A stretch of 38,688 nucleotides of DNA, taken from Alphaproteobacteria bacterium (GTDB lineage Bacteria > Pseudomonadota > Alphaproteobacteria > SHVZ01). Positions 9,895-20,059 of the stretch are shown here, piece after piece. The stretch lies in NCBI GenBank assembly GCA_016869285.1, contig VGEN01000027.1, forward strand, positions 1 through 38,688, in the 5' to 3' direction. A program made the translations under genes and the position numbers. The notes beneath the pieces are model-generated. The model worked only from the letters and a program-made list of their open reading frames with translations, was not told the DNA's origin and made no database searches. Each line of letters starts with the position of its first letter. Positions within the stretch are counted from its first letter, which is position 1.

Positions 9895-11376
9895 CTAGGG
9901 AAAGGTCGGGTTGCCGTAGGGGTAGAACTGCGTCAGGTCGACATGCCGGTAGGGCAGCGCGTCGAGGCGGATCGTGCCGAGGAAGGGTTCGACCGGCTCG
10001 ACTAGGTGAATGGTCTTGGCGAAGCCGTTGTCCTCGAAGCCGCGGCGGAAGTGCACGCGCGACTTGATGGCAATGATATCGAAGCCGTCAGGATCGAGGC
10101 CGAGCTCGCGCAAGGTGTCGACCTCGATGATCTGCACGAGGTAGGGGCTGAGCACGACCACGTTGCCGCGGCCGAACTCGACTGCGATCCAGCGCTGGCC
10201 CGGACCGTTGCGGCGACTGCGGCTGTCGATGACATGCCGGACCTTGCCGCGGATGTGCACCGGCTCTCCGGCGGACTCATCGAGGCGGCCGCCGACCGCC
10301 ATGTCGAAGGCATCGCCGACCTTGGCGCTGGCGAGCCTGGCGCAGGCTTCCTCATCGGCAAGGGTGGCGATCAGCGTCTTGCCGGGATCCTGCTTGATCA
10401 CCTGCTCGATGAGCCAGGTCGCCGCGCCCGAGCGGTCGCTGTGATCGGCGAGCACGACCGGTACCTCGCCGGCTGCCACCGCTTTCCTCGCCAGCGCGAC
10501 GCCTTCCGGCATCGGCTGGATCTTCGCCGCCTTCACCAGATCGGCGCGCTTGCGCCAGGCGAAGCCCGCGATGTCGTCGCCGATCCTCTTGGCGAGCGTG
10601 GCATCGCCGTTGGTCATCGCCTGCACGCAGATGCCGATATCGGACACGTCCGACCATGGGAAAGAGAAGAAGACGTTGACATAGGCGTCGGGCTCGCGCG
10701 CCTCCCAGGTCAGCGCCCGCTGCACGAGGTACATCCAGGGCGAAGCACCGGTCCACTGCATCACGGTCGGCGTCGCGATCGGCACCTTGATGGTGACGGT
10801 CGCGGGTTTGTAGTCGCCGCGGATGGCACGAACCAGCGTGCGCGCCGCGCGCTCGCCCTGCAGGTAGTCGTCATAGTGCGGGAAGTACTTGACGCAGAAG
10901 GCCATGTCGGCGGCCTCAAGGAACTCTCTGTCCTCGTTGCCGTGCGGATCGAAGGTGCCGACGATGAAGGCCTTGCGGCCGACGACGGCGCGCACGCGGC
11001 GTGCGATCTCGGCCTCCGGCTTCGCCACGCCGCGCACGCCCATGGCGCCGTGGAGCGAAAGATAGACGCCGTCGAAAGGACCTTGCTCCTTCAGCTCCGC
11101 GACCATCTTGCCGAGGAAGCGCTCGAAAGCCTCGGTCGTGATCCAGCCGGACGCCGTGCCGCGCTTGGGGAACAGCGGCGACTCGATGCCGACCAGCTCG
11201 ACATCGGGAAACTCGCGCGCGACCTTGACGAAGCCGCCTATATAGGACCGCGGCGCCGACTGCAGCAGCGCCTCGCCGCGCGCCGGCGAGCCCTGATAGA
11301 TGAAGTCGTCGACCGTCGTGTCCGACTGAAGGAAGGTGACGGTCTCATGCGAGAAGTGCAGGACGGCGATACGCAT
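9895..11376 (-). CDS. M81-family metallopeptidase (MlrC / microcystinase C-like)
   Basis: 493 residues from the ATG at 11376, beginning MRIAVLHFSHETVTF; an in-frame GTG at 11415 would add 13 residues and cannot be excluded because neither start has a good Shine-Dalgarno. Family blocks: YLSLHGAMGV, GTFDPHGNED with the metal-binding DxHGN, ADMAFCVKYFPHYDDYLQGERA, and ADHSDRSGAATW followed by the GGRLD segment of the C-terminal domain. MlrC finishes microcystin breakdown in sphingomonads, but relatives are common in alphaproteobacteria and probably hydrolyse other amides or peptides. It is the last gene of the minus-strand cluster, 63 bp after the phospholipase D gene. Confidence 0.85.
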   Translation of the reverse strand: MRIAVLHFSHETVTFLQSDTTVDDFIYQGSPARGEALLQSAPRSYIGGFVKVAREFPDVELVGIESPLFPKRGTASGWITTEAFERFLGKMVAELKEQGPFDGVYLSLHGAMGVRGVAKPEAEIARRVRAVVGRKAFIVGTFDPHGNEDREFLEAADMAFCVKYFPHYDDYLQGERAARTLVRAIRGDYKPATVTIKVPIATPTVMQWTGASPWMYLVQRALTWEAREPDAYVNVFFSFPWSDVSDIGICVQAMTNGDATLAKRIGDDIAGFAWRKRADLVKAAKIQPMPEGVALARKAVAAGEVPVVLADHSDRSGAATWLIEQVIKQDPGKTLIATLADEEACARLASAKVGDAFDMAVGGRLDESAGEPVHIRGKVRHVIDSRSRRNGPGQRWIAVEFGRGNVVVLSPYLVQIIEVDTLRELGLDPDGFDIIAIKSRVHFRRGFEDNGFAKTIHLVEPVEPFLGTIRLDALPYRHVDLTQFYPYGNPTFP

Positions 11377-11439
11377 GGGAGGGATCTCGGGTTGGGAAGG
11401 CCGCGAGGCTGACACCGCCCGGCAACCGATTCAAGACAG

Positions 11440-12786
11440 CTATTCGCCGTAGGTCACGGGATCGAGCGCGTAGGCAATGCCCCGCCAGGCGTGATCGCCC
11501 CTCTTGCGCTTGGCGCGATTCTCTCTCGCGACGCGGCGGTAGAGCGCGAGCGCCGCGCGGTCGTCGAGCGTGCTCGTGTCTTCGCCGAGGTGCTCAGCCA
11601 GCAGCGCCACGCGGAAGGCGCGCGCGATGCCCGGATCCCAAAGAGACGCATTCAGCTCGGTATGGCCGAAGAGCGAGAAGGCGTGCAGGTTGCACGAGCC
11701 GAGCGTCGCCCAAGCATCGTCGACAATCATAGCCTTGGCATGCACATAGACGTCGCTGCGCCCACTCGCGCTCAGCCCGGCGATGCCGACCAAGGCGAAG
11801 TGCGGATGGCGGGCGAGGCTCGCCAGCCGCTCGAACTGGGCCTCGTGATCGGGGTGACGCCGCTGCGCACGCAGATATGGATAGGGGTTACCCGGCGTCA
11901 GATAGACGACATCGATGCCGCGCATGAGCGCCGCGTCGAGACGCGCCAGAACCGGCTCGATCGCGAGCCCCTGGTTCTCGATGTAGATCGTGCGCTGCGC
12001 CGCATCGATCGCAGCGAGATACTGGTCGAGGATCGTCCGCTCAGGCTAGGTCCGGCCGTAGACGCCGGCCGGCATCTGCCGCTGGATCTGCACCAGGCTG
12101 TTGCCTCGCGCCGGCGAGATCCGCGCCGGCAGCGGCAGGTCGTCGTTCGGCGAGCCCCAGGTCCCGTCCACCCTGTCGCGCTCGCTTGCCCCGTTCCAGC
12201 GCTGCACGAAATTGTGGTGGACGTCGGTCGCCGACGGCCCTGTCACTTCGGAGTAGAGATCGTGGAACTGGCCCTCGCCGGCATGGCCCTGAGGCGCAAC
12301 CGAATGCGCCGCGAGGTTGATGCCACCGACGAAGGCGGTCTCGGTCTCGCGGCCGGCATCGACGATCCAGAACTTCTGGTGCTGGCAGTAGATCCCGGGA
12401 ACGGCGTCCCATCGGATCAGGAAGCTCGACTTCCGCGCCGCCAGCCTCTGTCTGTCGGCAGGCTTGCCGAAGCTCTCCTTGACGCCGGGGCTGTTGGCGC
12501 TCGCGCGCCAGAAGAGGACCCGGATATCGATGCCGCGCGCCTTCGCGCGGTCGAGCAGGTCGAACAGCTCGCCGCGGCCATCGGGCAGGCGGAAGTCGCG
12601 GAGCAGGAAGTTGACGGAGAGCCAGACACTGTGCTGCGCGGCCTCCACCGCTTCCGCGATCCGCCGGAACGCATTCTCGCCGTCGATCAGGAGGCGCAGC
12701 CGGTTGCCGGCCCGTGCCGGGTAGGAGCCGCTAGCCGGAATCGGGATGTGCGAGGCGACAGCAGCGCTCGTCGTCGATTCGTTCAC
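11440..12786 (-). pseudogene. Phospholipase D family protein, interrupted by an in-frame TAG
   Basis: A 448-residue PLD-superfamily protein would be made if the TAG at 12046-12048 (codon 247) were read through. The first catalytic HKD motif is HQKFWIVD (H136, K138, D143) and the second VHAKAMIVD (H349, K351, D356). The stop lies between them, in the same frame on both sides, so the product as written lacks half the active site. The region after the stop (PERTILDQYLAAID...TIYIENQ) is well conserved, arguing for a recent nonsense change or sequencing error. The intact protein would hydrolyse or transfer phosphatidyl groups. The GTG start overlaps the TGA of the MetE-like gene (GTGA). A truncated 246-residue product is possible. 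Confidence 0.82.
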
Positions 12787-13802
12787 GCGTATCGCTGCCG
12801 CGCCAACCGCGTCCCGGCGCCGAGCGCCTGCAGCTTCCGCTTGGCGATCTCGCGATCCATCGGCGCGAGCCCGCAATTGGTGCAGGCGAAGATCTTCTCC
12901 TTCGGCACGAACTTCATCGCCAGGCCTATCGTGTCGGCCACCTCTTCCGGGGTCTCGACCTGGTCGGAGGCGACGTCGATGACGCCAACCAGCACGTCCT
13001 TGCCGCCGAGCAGCGCCATCATGTCGGGCGGCACGCGCGAATGCGTGCACTCGAGCGAGACCTGGTCGATGCGGCTCTTCGCCAGCGCCGGGAAGAAGTC
13101 CTGGTACTGACGCCACTCGCTGCCGAGCGTCTTCTTCCAGTCGATGTTCTGCTTGATCCCGTAGCCGTAGCAGATGTGCACGCAGGTCGTGCACTTGAGC
13201 CCGTCGATGGCGCAATGCAGGCAGTCGATGCCCCAGCTTGCGGCGTCCTCGGTGAAGGCGTTGAAGGCGGGCTCGTCGAACTGGATGACGTCGACGCCGT
13301 CCTTCTCCAGCGCCTTGGCCTCCTGGTTCAGCAGCTCGGCGAAGGCCATCGCCATCTTCCTGCGCTCGCCATAATGGCGATCGGCGACGGTGTCGCAGAT
13401 CGTCATCGGGCCCGGCAGCGTGAATTTGAGCTTCCTCGTCGTGTGCGCACGGGCGAGCCGGGCCTCGGTCGCATGCGCGCGACCCTTCATCGAGAGCTTG
13501 CCGCGCACCTGCGGCACCATCGCGGTGTAGCGGTTGTTGCGGATGCCCATCTCGACCTTGTTGGCGCGGTCGATGCCGTCGACGAATTCGAGGAAGCCGT
13601 GGACGAAGTGCTGCCGCGACTGCTCGCCATCGGAGACGATGTCGAGGCCGGCGTCCTCCTGCGCCTTGAGCCAGAGCAGCGTCGCATCCCGCTTGGCGGT
13701 CTCGCGATCGCGTCCCTCAGCCTTCCATTGCGGCCAGAGCCTGTTGGTCTCGGCGAGCCAGAACGGCTTCGGCAGGCTGCCTGCCAAGGTCGCATCGAAC
13801 AT
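12783..13802 (-). CDS. Cobalamin-independent methionine synthase C-terminal domain-like protein
   Basis: 339 residues, about the size of a stand-alone MetE catalytic barrel. It starts MFDATLAGSLPKPFWLAE after a good Shine-Dalgarno (GGGAGGACACC). Blocks seen: FTLPGPMTICDTVAD near 128, DVIQFDEPAFNAF near 169, a possible zinc-ligand segment CVHICYGYG near 205 and CTNCGLAPM near 315, which supply His and Cys ligands of the thiolate-activating zinc. Such short MetE-like proteins lack the N-terminal folate-binding half; some use alternative methyl donors, so methionine synthesis from methyltetrahydrofolate is not assured. Its stop overlaps the phospholipase D start. Confidence 0.82.
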   Translation of the reverse strand: MFDATLAGSLPKPFWLAETNRLWPQWKAEGRDRETAKRDATLLWLKAQEDAGLDIVSDGEQSRQHFVHGFLEFVDGIDRANKVEMGIRNNRYTAMVPQVRGKLSMKGRAHATEARLARAHTTRKLKFTLPGPMTICDTVADRHYGERRKMAMAFAELLNQEAKALEKDGVDVIQFDEPAFNAFTEDAASWGIDCLHCAIDGLKCTTCVHICYGYGIKQNIDWKKTLGSEWRQYQDFFPALAKSRIDQVSLECTHSRVPPDMMALLGGKDVLVGVIDVASDQVETPEEVADTIGLAMKFVPKEKIFACTNCGLAPMDREIAKRKLQALGAGTRLARQRYA

Positions 13803-13834
13803 GGTGTCCTCCCGGCCTTTCTTGTCGCGACGGG

Positions 13835-15313
13835 TTATAGAAGCTCGGCGAGGATGCCGTCGAGCCGTCGCGTCGTCGACGCACGCGAATAGAGCGCCAG
13901 CGCCTGGCGCTGGCAGACGGCGATCTGCGTCGCGAGCGACCCGACATCCATCGCCAGGACGTCGGCCATGGCCCGGCCGATCTCCTCGATCGAGCAGGTT
14001 TCGAGATAGCGGCCGCTTCCCGCCGGCAGGTCGATGCCGCTCTCGCGGCTCAGGACCGGATAGAGGCCGAGCTGCAGGCAGGTTGCAGCAGAGGCCGACA
14101 TGCCTTCGCTCGCGCTCGGCAGCAGGAAGGCGGCGCAGCGCTCCGCCACCGCCTGGAACGTCCTCGCATCGGTCGGCAGATAGCCGTGCCGGCGGATGCG
14201 CGGATGACCGGAAAGCGCTTCGCGATAGATCCCCAGAAAGTCTTCCTCCTGATCGACGTGGCCGACGATGTTGAGGATGAGGCGCTCATCGGCCAGCACC
14301 GCCTCCAGCGCGAGATCGAGCCCCTTGAGCACCGCTCCGAAGCTGTTGAGCCAGAGGAATTCGCGTTCGGCCGGCACCAGCCTCTCGCGCGGCTTCGGCG
14401 CGCGAATGCGTCCGGCGCAGACCGGGATCAGACGGATCTTCCCCTGCCATTCCTCGGGATACGTCGCGAGCGTCGCGCGGTTGCCGATCAGGATGCCGCT
14501 GTCGGCGAGCCGGATGGCATCGAGCTCGGTTTCGACCCGCTCGATCCGGCGCTTCGGGGCGTAAGCGCCGCCTCGCCGGGCGATCAGCGCGGCGATGCGC
14601 GCTTGCTCGGCGGCGTTCTGCACGGCGGGGTGCCGCCCGGTCATCCACTGGATGCGGCGCGCGCCGGGTCGGGCGTTGTCGCGACAGCGGAGGAGATCGT
14701 CATGAACGCCGAAGACGAGGTCGAAGGTGCCTTCCGGCCGCGCGACGTCATCGCCTGTATCGACGACATCGAGGGCATAGCCGCGCTGCATCAGCAGCCG
14801 CGCGACCTCCCGCGCATCGAGATAGGCGCTGTGGTATCCGAGCGCCGGGTGGTCCTCGCCGAGCAGCAGCGGCGCACGATGAAACGAGACGAGCGCGCGC
14901 TTCTCCGCGCCCGTCGGCGTCAGCCGCACCATGCCCGGCGAGAGCGCATAGGCAACGGCCCCGAGTCCCCCAACCTCATGCGTGCCGGTCGCGATCGCCG
15001 CCAGCGCCGGCGCTTCGCCGCCGCGCGCAAGCGCGCGCCGATAGGCATCGCCGGCCTCGACCAGGCGACCGAGCGCCCGGCAGAGATCGCCGAGCTGCCG
15101 ATGCCGGTCGGCGCGATCGTCGAGGCGGCACGCTGCAAGCGCAGTCCGGATCGCAAGGTCGCCGAGGCCCGCCTGCTCGGCGATCCCGGCGAGATCGATG
15201 AGCACGTCGGGATCGGCGCGATGACGCTCATAGGCCTCGCCGAACAGCCGGTGCGCATCGCTCGTCCGGCCTTCGCCGAAAGCCTCGGCGAGCGGGGCGA
15301 GATCGAGCCTCAC
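13835..15313 (-). CDS. Glycosyltransferase (GT-B fold) with N-terminal TPR-like helices
   Basis: 492 residues. Residues 1-105 are short helical repeats resembling TPRs (AYERHRADPDVLIDLAGIAEQAG, RRALARGGEAPAL). The remainder looks like a GT-B glycosyltransferase of GT4 type: FLWLNSFGAVLKGLDLALEAV (a start-of-second-domain strand-helix), GYLPTDARTFQAVAERCAAFLLPSASEGMSASAATCLQLGLYPVLSRESG, in which the SEGMS segment occupies the position of the nucleotide-sugar binding E-x7-E region. The GTG start overlaps the upstream stop by 4 nt (GTGA). Donor and acceptor are unknown; no polysaccharide cluster is present. Confidence 0.7.
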   Translation of the reverse strand: MRLDLAPLAEAFGEGRTSDAHRLFGEAYERHRADPDVLIDLAGIAEQAGLGDLAIRTALAACRLDDRADRHRQLGDLCRALGRLVEAGDAYRRALARGGEAPALAAIATGTHEVGGLGAVAYALSPGMVRLTPTGAEKRALVSFHRAPLLLGEDHPALGYHSAYLDAREVARLLMQRGYALDVVDTGDDVARPEGTFDLVFGVHDDLLRCRDNARPGARRIQWMTGRHPAVQNAAEQARIAALIARRGGAYAPKRRIERVETELDAIRLADSGILIGNRATLATYPEEWQGKIRLIPVCAGRIRAPKPRERLVPAEREFLWLNSFGAVLKGLDLALEAVLADERLILNIVGHVDQEEDFLGIYREALSGHPRIRRHGYLPTDARTFQAVAERCAAFLLPSASEGMSASAATCLQLGLYPVLSRESGIDLPAGSGRYLETCSIEEIGRAMADVLAMDVGSLATQIAVCQRQALALYSRASTTRRLDGILAELL

Positions 15314-15903
15314 GCGCGCCCTCGCAGCAGGCTCTGCATCTGCGCCCGCAGCGCCGGCACCACCTCGCCTTCAAACCAGGGATTCCGCTTCAGCCAGCGG
15401 ATGTTGCGCGGGCTCGGATGCGGGATCGGCCAGAAGCCGGGCAGATAGTCGCGATAGGCGCGCGCCGTCTCGGTCAGCGTCGGCTTGCGGCGCCGGCCGA
15501 GATAGTGGCTTTGCGCGTACTGGCCGACCAATAGGGTGAGCGCGATCCGCGGCATCTCGGCCCGCACCTTCGCCTGCCAGGCGGGCGCGCATTCGCGCCG
15601 CGGCGGCAGGTCGCCGCCGCTCCCCTTGCCCGGATAGCAGAAGCCGGCCGGCACCAGCGCGATCCGCTCGCGGTCGTAGAAGACCTCACGGTCGAGGCCG
15701 AGCCAGGTGCGAAGCCGGTCGCCGGAGGGATCGTTGAACGGTATGCCGGTCGCATGCACGCGGGTTCCCGGCGCCTGGCCGACAATCATCACCACCGCCC
15801 CCGCGCCGGCTTGCAGGACCGGCCGCGGCCCGAGCGGCAGATGCACCGCGCAGAGCCGGCAGGCGCGGACGTCGGCAAGCAGCCGATCGAGGGCCAGGCT
15901 CAT
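15310..15903 (-). CDS. Uracil-DNA glycosylase-superfamily protein
   Basis: 197 residues. VMIVGQAPGTRVHATGIPFNDPSGDRLRTWLG is the UDG active-site block GQAPG...G.PF.D.SGDRL, and HPSPRNIRWLKRNPWFEGEVVPAL is the C-terminal HPSPRN minor-groove loop. Two Cys near the N-terminus (CRLC, 15-18) resemble the start of an iron-sulfur site seen in families 4 and 5, but the remaining Cys ligands are not obvious, so an Fe-S cluster is doubtful. The protein is predicted to remove uracil or other damaged bases from DNA or to be an uncharacterised relative. It overlaps cobB by 4 nt (ATGA) and the glycosyltransferase by 4 nt. Confidence 0.83.
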   Translation of the reverse strand: MSLALDRLLADVRACRLCAVHLPLGPRPVLQAGAGAVVMIVGQAPGTRVHATGIPFNDPSGDRLRTWLGLDREVFYDRERIALVPAGFCYPGKGSGGDLPPRRECAPAWQAKVRAEMPRIALTLLVGQYAQSHYLGRRRKPTLTETARAYRDYLPGFWPIPHPSPRNIRWLKRNPWFEGEVVPALRAQMQSLLRGRA

Positions 15904-16640
15904 CTGACCAGCAGGTTGTCGACGAAGGCCGGGACGACCTGGCTCGCGGGGCCATGGATCGCGCGGGTGAAGAGCGAGGTGCCTTCGGAAGGCTCGAGGT
16001 TGAGCTCGATCGAGGGCGTGCCCTGCGCGCGGATTTCGGAGACGAAGCCGGCGGCGGGATAGACATTGCCCGAGGTGCCGATCGAGACGAAGAGGCCGGC
16101 GGCGCCGAGCGCCTGGTAGATCCGCTCCATCTCAAGCGGCATCTCGCCGAACCAGACGACATGCGGCCGCAAGCCCGCAGCCCGGCTGCAGTCCGGGCAG
16201 CGCATGTCGCGCGAGAGGTCCTCCCTCCACTCAAGCACAGCGCGGCAATGCTCGCAGGCGACCTTGAACAGCTCGCCATGCATGTGGATCAGGTTCTTCG
16301 AGCCGGCGCGCTCATGCAGGTCGTCGATATTCTGGGTCACGACCAGGACCTGGCCGGGCCAGTCGCGCTCCAGCCGGGCCAAGGCCCGGTGCGCGGCGTT
16401 CGGCTGCACCGTCGGGTTCAGCAGGCCGCGGCGGCGCTCGTTGTAGAAGGCGTGCACGCGCCTGGGGTCGTGGGCGAAGGCCTCGTAGGTCGCGACGTCC
16501 TCGATGCGGACCTTGGACCAGATGCCGTCGGCATCGCGGAAAGTATCGAGCCCCGACTCTTTCGAGATACCGGCGCCGGTCAGGACGACGATCGGCTGGC
16601 CGGGTTCCGGCCGAATCCCGTCAAGGCCCGAGGAGCGCAT
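15900..16640 (-). CDS. cobB: NAD-dependent protein deacylase, sirtuin family
   Basis: 246 residues. The Rossmann NAD site is VVLTGAGISKESGLDTFRD (18-36), followed by TQNIDDLHERAG (102-113) and catalytic H121 in HMHGEL. Zinc ligands are C129, C132, C148 and C151. Tyr66 and Arg69 (FYNERR) form the YxxR pair that binds acidic acyl groups in SIRT5 and E. coli CobB, so desuccinylation as well as deacetylation is likely. The start at 16640 overlaps the thpR 3' end by 20 nt. Such enzymes reverse acyl-CoA-driven lysine acylation on metabolic enzymes. Confidence 0.93.
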   Translation of the reverse strand: MRSSGLDGIRPEPGQPIVVLTGAGISKESGLDTFRDADGIWSKVRIEDVATYEAFAHDPRRVHAFYNERRRGLLNPTVQPNAAHRALARLERDWPGQVLVVTQNIDDLHERAGSKNLIHMHGELFKVACEHCRAVLEWREDLSRDMRCPDCSRAAGLRPHVVWFGEMPLEMERIYQALGAAGLFVSIGTSGNVYPAAGFVSEIRAQGTPSIELNLEPSEGTSLFTRAIHGPASQVVPAFVDNLLVR

Positions 16641-17163
16641 ACTCGACCTCGGGCGTGTAGATCGCGCCGCCGCGAGAGAGGAAGCTCGAAAAAAGGGTGA
16701 AAGCCGTCACCGGGAAGGGCGGCAGGCGAAACAGGTTATGGTCGGCGATGAACTTGGCGACCCGCGCCCCCGGGCTGCCGGAGAGCCTGGCCAGGGTCAC
16801 ATGCGGCGCGAATTTGCGCCCTTCCGGCTCCAGCCCGATGCGCACGAGAGCTGACTCGATCTTGCTCTGAAGGTGCGAAAGGCCGGGATTTTTTTCGACG
16901 CCGGCCCAGATTGCGCTCGCCCGCTCCTTCGTTCCCCAATGCCCGACCCCAGCCAGCGCGAGCTCGAAGGGCTTCGCCACCACGCCACCGAGCGCCGACA
17001 TGATGTCGTCGGCCCAGCCGCCATCGACCTCGCCGATGAATCTGAGGGTCAGATGAAGGTTTTCCGGATCGACCCAACGGGCCCCGGGGACGCCGCCGGA
17101 AAGGAAGCCGAGACGTTCTCTTACGTCTTCGGGCAGCGCGAGGGCGACGAAAAGGCGAGGCAT
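16621..17163 (-). CDS. thpR: RNA 2',3'-cyclic phosphodiesterase
   Basis: 180 residues from the ATG at 17163, beginning MPRLFVALALPEDVRERL. Two catalytic HxT motifs mark the 2H phosphoesterase fold: H37-L-T39 in ENLHLTLRFIGEV and H121-V-T123 in APHVTLARL. The family hydrolyses 2',3'-cyclic phosphate RNA ends (earlier called LigT or 2'-5' RNA ligase). A longer open frame to 17538 runs into the divergent kinase gene and was rejected. It is the first gene of the seven-gene minus-strand cluster; its promoter should lie in 17164-17269, shared with the kinase gene. Confidence 0.92.
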   Translation of the reverse strand: MPRLFVALALPEDVRERLGFLSGGVPGARWVDPENLHLTLRFIGEVDGGWADDIMSALGGVVAKPFELALAGVGHWGTKERASAIWAGVEKNPGLSHLQSKIESALVRIGLEPEGRKFAPHVTLARLSGSPGARVAKFIADHNLFRLPPFPVTAFTLFSSFLSRGGAIYTPEVEYALLGP

Positions 17164-20056
17164 AGCTATTTTCCAGCGGCTGGCCGTTCTTAGCCCGCTT
17201 GACCGGCTTGCGCCAGTGGCTTGCGCTGGAAGGCCAATGGTAGCTTTCCCGCATCTCCGGGAGTCGCCGATGAAGCCTGCAAACCTACCTCTTGCGCCGC
17301 CGGCAGCCGATTCGCTGCGAGCGGCGCTGTCGACCTTCGTCGCCGCCTTCGTCGCCTTCGTCGTCTTCAGCGCGCTCGGCAAGCCCACCGCCAGCCTTCC
17401 GGAGTGGCTCGGCCTCGCCGTCATCCTCGCCGCCTGCCTCTCGGCGTTCTCCGGCTTCGCCCGTCGTCCCAATGCCGAGCGGCGCGTGCTTTCGGCCGTC
17501 CTCGACAACATGATCGAAGCGCTGGCCGTCCACGACAAGGAGAGCCGGCTCGTCGCCTGGAACCGCCGCTACGCCGAGCTCTTCAAGCTACCGTCGTCGC
17601 TGCTCGACACCCATCCGAGCATGTTCGAGATCGTCCGCCACCAGGTCCGCTCGGGCGAGCATCCGAACCTGCCCGGCGACACCGAGGATGAAAAGGTCAT
17701 GGCGCGCATGCGCCAGGTGCCGCCGCCGGACCGATCCTTCGTCTTCGAGCGCAAGCGCCCCGACGGCAGCTGGCTGGAGGTTCGCGGCATTCCGCTTCCC
17801 GGCGGCGGTTTCGTGCGCACCTATGTCGACACCACGGACCGCAAGCGCGCCGAGGAGGCGCAGGCCGAGCAGATCGAGCTGCTCGACCAGATCATGCGCG
17901 ACATCAACCAGGGCATCGTCGTCATGGACCCCGAAGGCCGCATGGCCGCCTTCAACCAGCGCTATTGCGAGATGCTGGAGCTGCCGGCCGAGTACCTGGC
18001 GACGCGCCCGAAGCTCGACGAGGTCTCGAAGGTGCTGGCCGATCGCGGCGAGTTCCGCGACCAACCGACGCCGGCCGGTTCCGGCACCTCGGACTGGCAG
18101 CAGCTGCTGGGCCAGCCGGTCACCCACGGCATGCCGCGCGTCTACCGCCGCCGCCGGCCGAACGGCACCGTGCTCGAGTTCCAGAACGATCCGCTGCCGG
18201 GCGGCGGTTCGGTCAGGACCATCAGCGACGTCACCGAGCGCGTGCGGTCGGAAGAGGCTCTGAAGGCCAGCGAGCGCATGCTGCATGCGGTCATCGACGC
18301 CATCCCGATCATGGTTAACCTCAAGGACCGCGATCGCCGCTACCTGATGGTCAACCGCGCGACCACGGAGCTGGTCGGCGTCGAGGCGAGGGACCTTCTC
18401 GGACGCACTTCTTGGCCAGGACGTCCCGAAGACAACCTATCGCTGACCTCGAGCCGCGACGCCGCGGCAATCGCCACCGGCCGCGCCCAGGTCTATCGCG
18501 AAGAAGCGGGTGTCGACAGCGAAGGCCGGACACGCCACTGGGTCACGTCGAAGACGCCGATCAAGGACGAAAGCGGCACCGTCACGCATGTGGTGACGGC
18601 GAGCTACGATGTCTCTGAGCTGGTACGCGCCGACGAGGCCGTGCGCGAGAGCGAACGCCAGCTCACCGCCATCCTCGACGCGATCCCGATCTCGGTCGTG
18701 CTCAAGGATCGCGATCGGCGCTACGTCATGATGAACCGCTCGGCCGAGAGGATGTTCAGGGTCACGCCGGACGAGATCATCGGCCGGACCACCTGGCCGG
18801 GCCGCACCGAGGAGCAGTCGATCCAGACCCTGGAGCGCGACCTGCAGGCAATCGCGACCGGGCATCAAATGGTCTACGAGGAGAACTTCACAGGCATCGA
18901 CGACGAAGGGCGCCCGATCTACTGGATGACGGCAAAGACCGCGATCAAGGACGAGGGCGGCCGGGTCACCCACATCGTCACGACCAGCTACGACATCAGC
19001 GATCAGAAGCGCTCCGCCGATGCGATCAAGGAGAGCCAGCAGCTCCTGCAGGCAGTGATCGACGCGATTCCGGTGACGATCAACGTCAAGGACCGCGACC
19101 TCAAGTACCTCATGGTCAACCGCTACATGGCGGACCTCTTCGGCTTCGACGCCCGCAACGTCGTCGGCAAGACCACCTGGCGCGATCGCGAGGACGAGCA
19201 CGCCGACCGCACGCTGGCGCGCGACCGCGAGCTGCTGGCGACGCGCGCCGCCGTCGGCTTCTACGACGAGGTCTTCGTCGACACCAACGGCCGACGCCGC
19301 GACTGGCAGACCAGCAAGGTGCCTATTGCAGACGAAACCGGTGAGGTCAGGTATATCGTCACCGCCGGCTACGACATCTCCGACCTTAGGCGCGCGGAGC
19401 GCGAGGTGCGCGAGCGCGAGCAGCAGATTCGCTCGCTGCTCGAATCCAGCCCGATCGGCGTCGCGATCTCGCGCCGCGACGGCACGCTCAAGTTTTGGAA
19501 CGCACGCTATCTCGAGTACGTCAACCGCCTGACCAAGACCCCCGTGGCAGAAGTCGACATCCGCGGCTTCTACCGCTATCAGGCCGACCGCGATTCGGTG
19601 ATCGCCGAGCTCAAGCAGCGCGGCAAGGTGCGCGACATCGAGATCGAGTGCGTCGACCTCAACGGCGATCCGCTCTGGGTCTCGAGCTCGCTCGAGCAGA
19701 TCGACTTCGAAGGCGAGCGCGTCACGCTCGGCTGGTTCTACGAGGTGACCGAGCTCAAGGAGGCCGAGCGACGGCTTCGCGAAAGCGAGCTTCGGCTGCG
19801 CACCATCCTCGAGTCGAGCCCCGTCGGCGTCTCGATCAGCCGCTTGAGCGGCGAGCGGATCTTCATCAACAAGGCCTTCGCCGACCTCTACCGCCTGAGC
19901 CAGGAGGAGATGCTCAAGGCGAACGCCGCCGACTTCTATACCGACCCAGCACGCCGGGAGGAGCTGCGGGCGCAGCTTCTTCGCGACGGCCGCATCTCCG
20001 GCGCCGAGATCCTCCAGCGCCGCTTCGACGGCTCGACCTTCTGGGCCTACTCCTTC

Positions 20057-20059
20057 TAG
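20057..20059 (+). other. In-frame TAG inside the kinase gene, aligns with a Trp codon
   Basis: The frame is the same before and after the stop. PAS 7 reads FWAYSF-stop-GRVEVNGEDTLVAWTYD; the matching part of PAS 9 reads FWAYMLWQRLTIDGEDSFVTWAYD, so the stop sits exactly where PAS 9 has Trp. A single TGG to TAG change (or base-call error) explains it. Five or more genes in this window end normally with TAG, so a genome-wide reassignment is unlikely. Confidence 0.85.

Noticed and set aside
17216..17269. Kinase start at 17216
   Set aside because: The ATG at 17270 has a well-spaced GGGAG and directly precedes the first membrane helix; the 18 extra residues have no such support.
20057..20059. TAG reassigned to an amino acid in this organism
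   Set aside because: At least five genes here (liuD, trpE(G), response regulator, MORN protein, binding protein) end at TAG in the right place, so TAG is a working stop codon.
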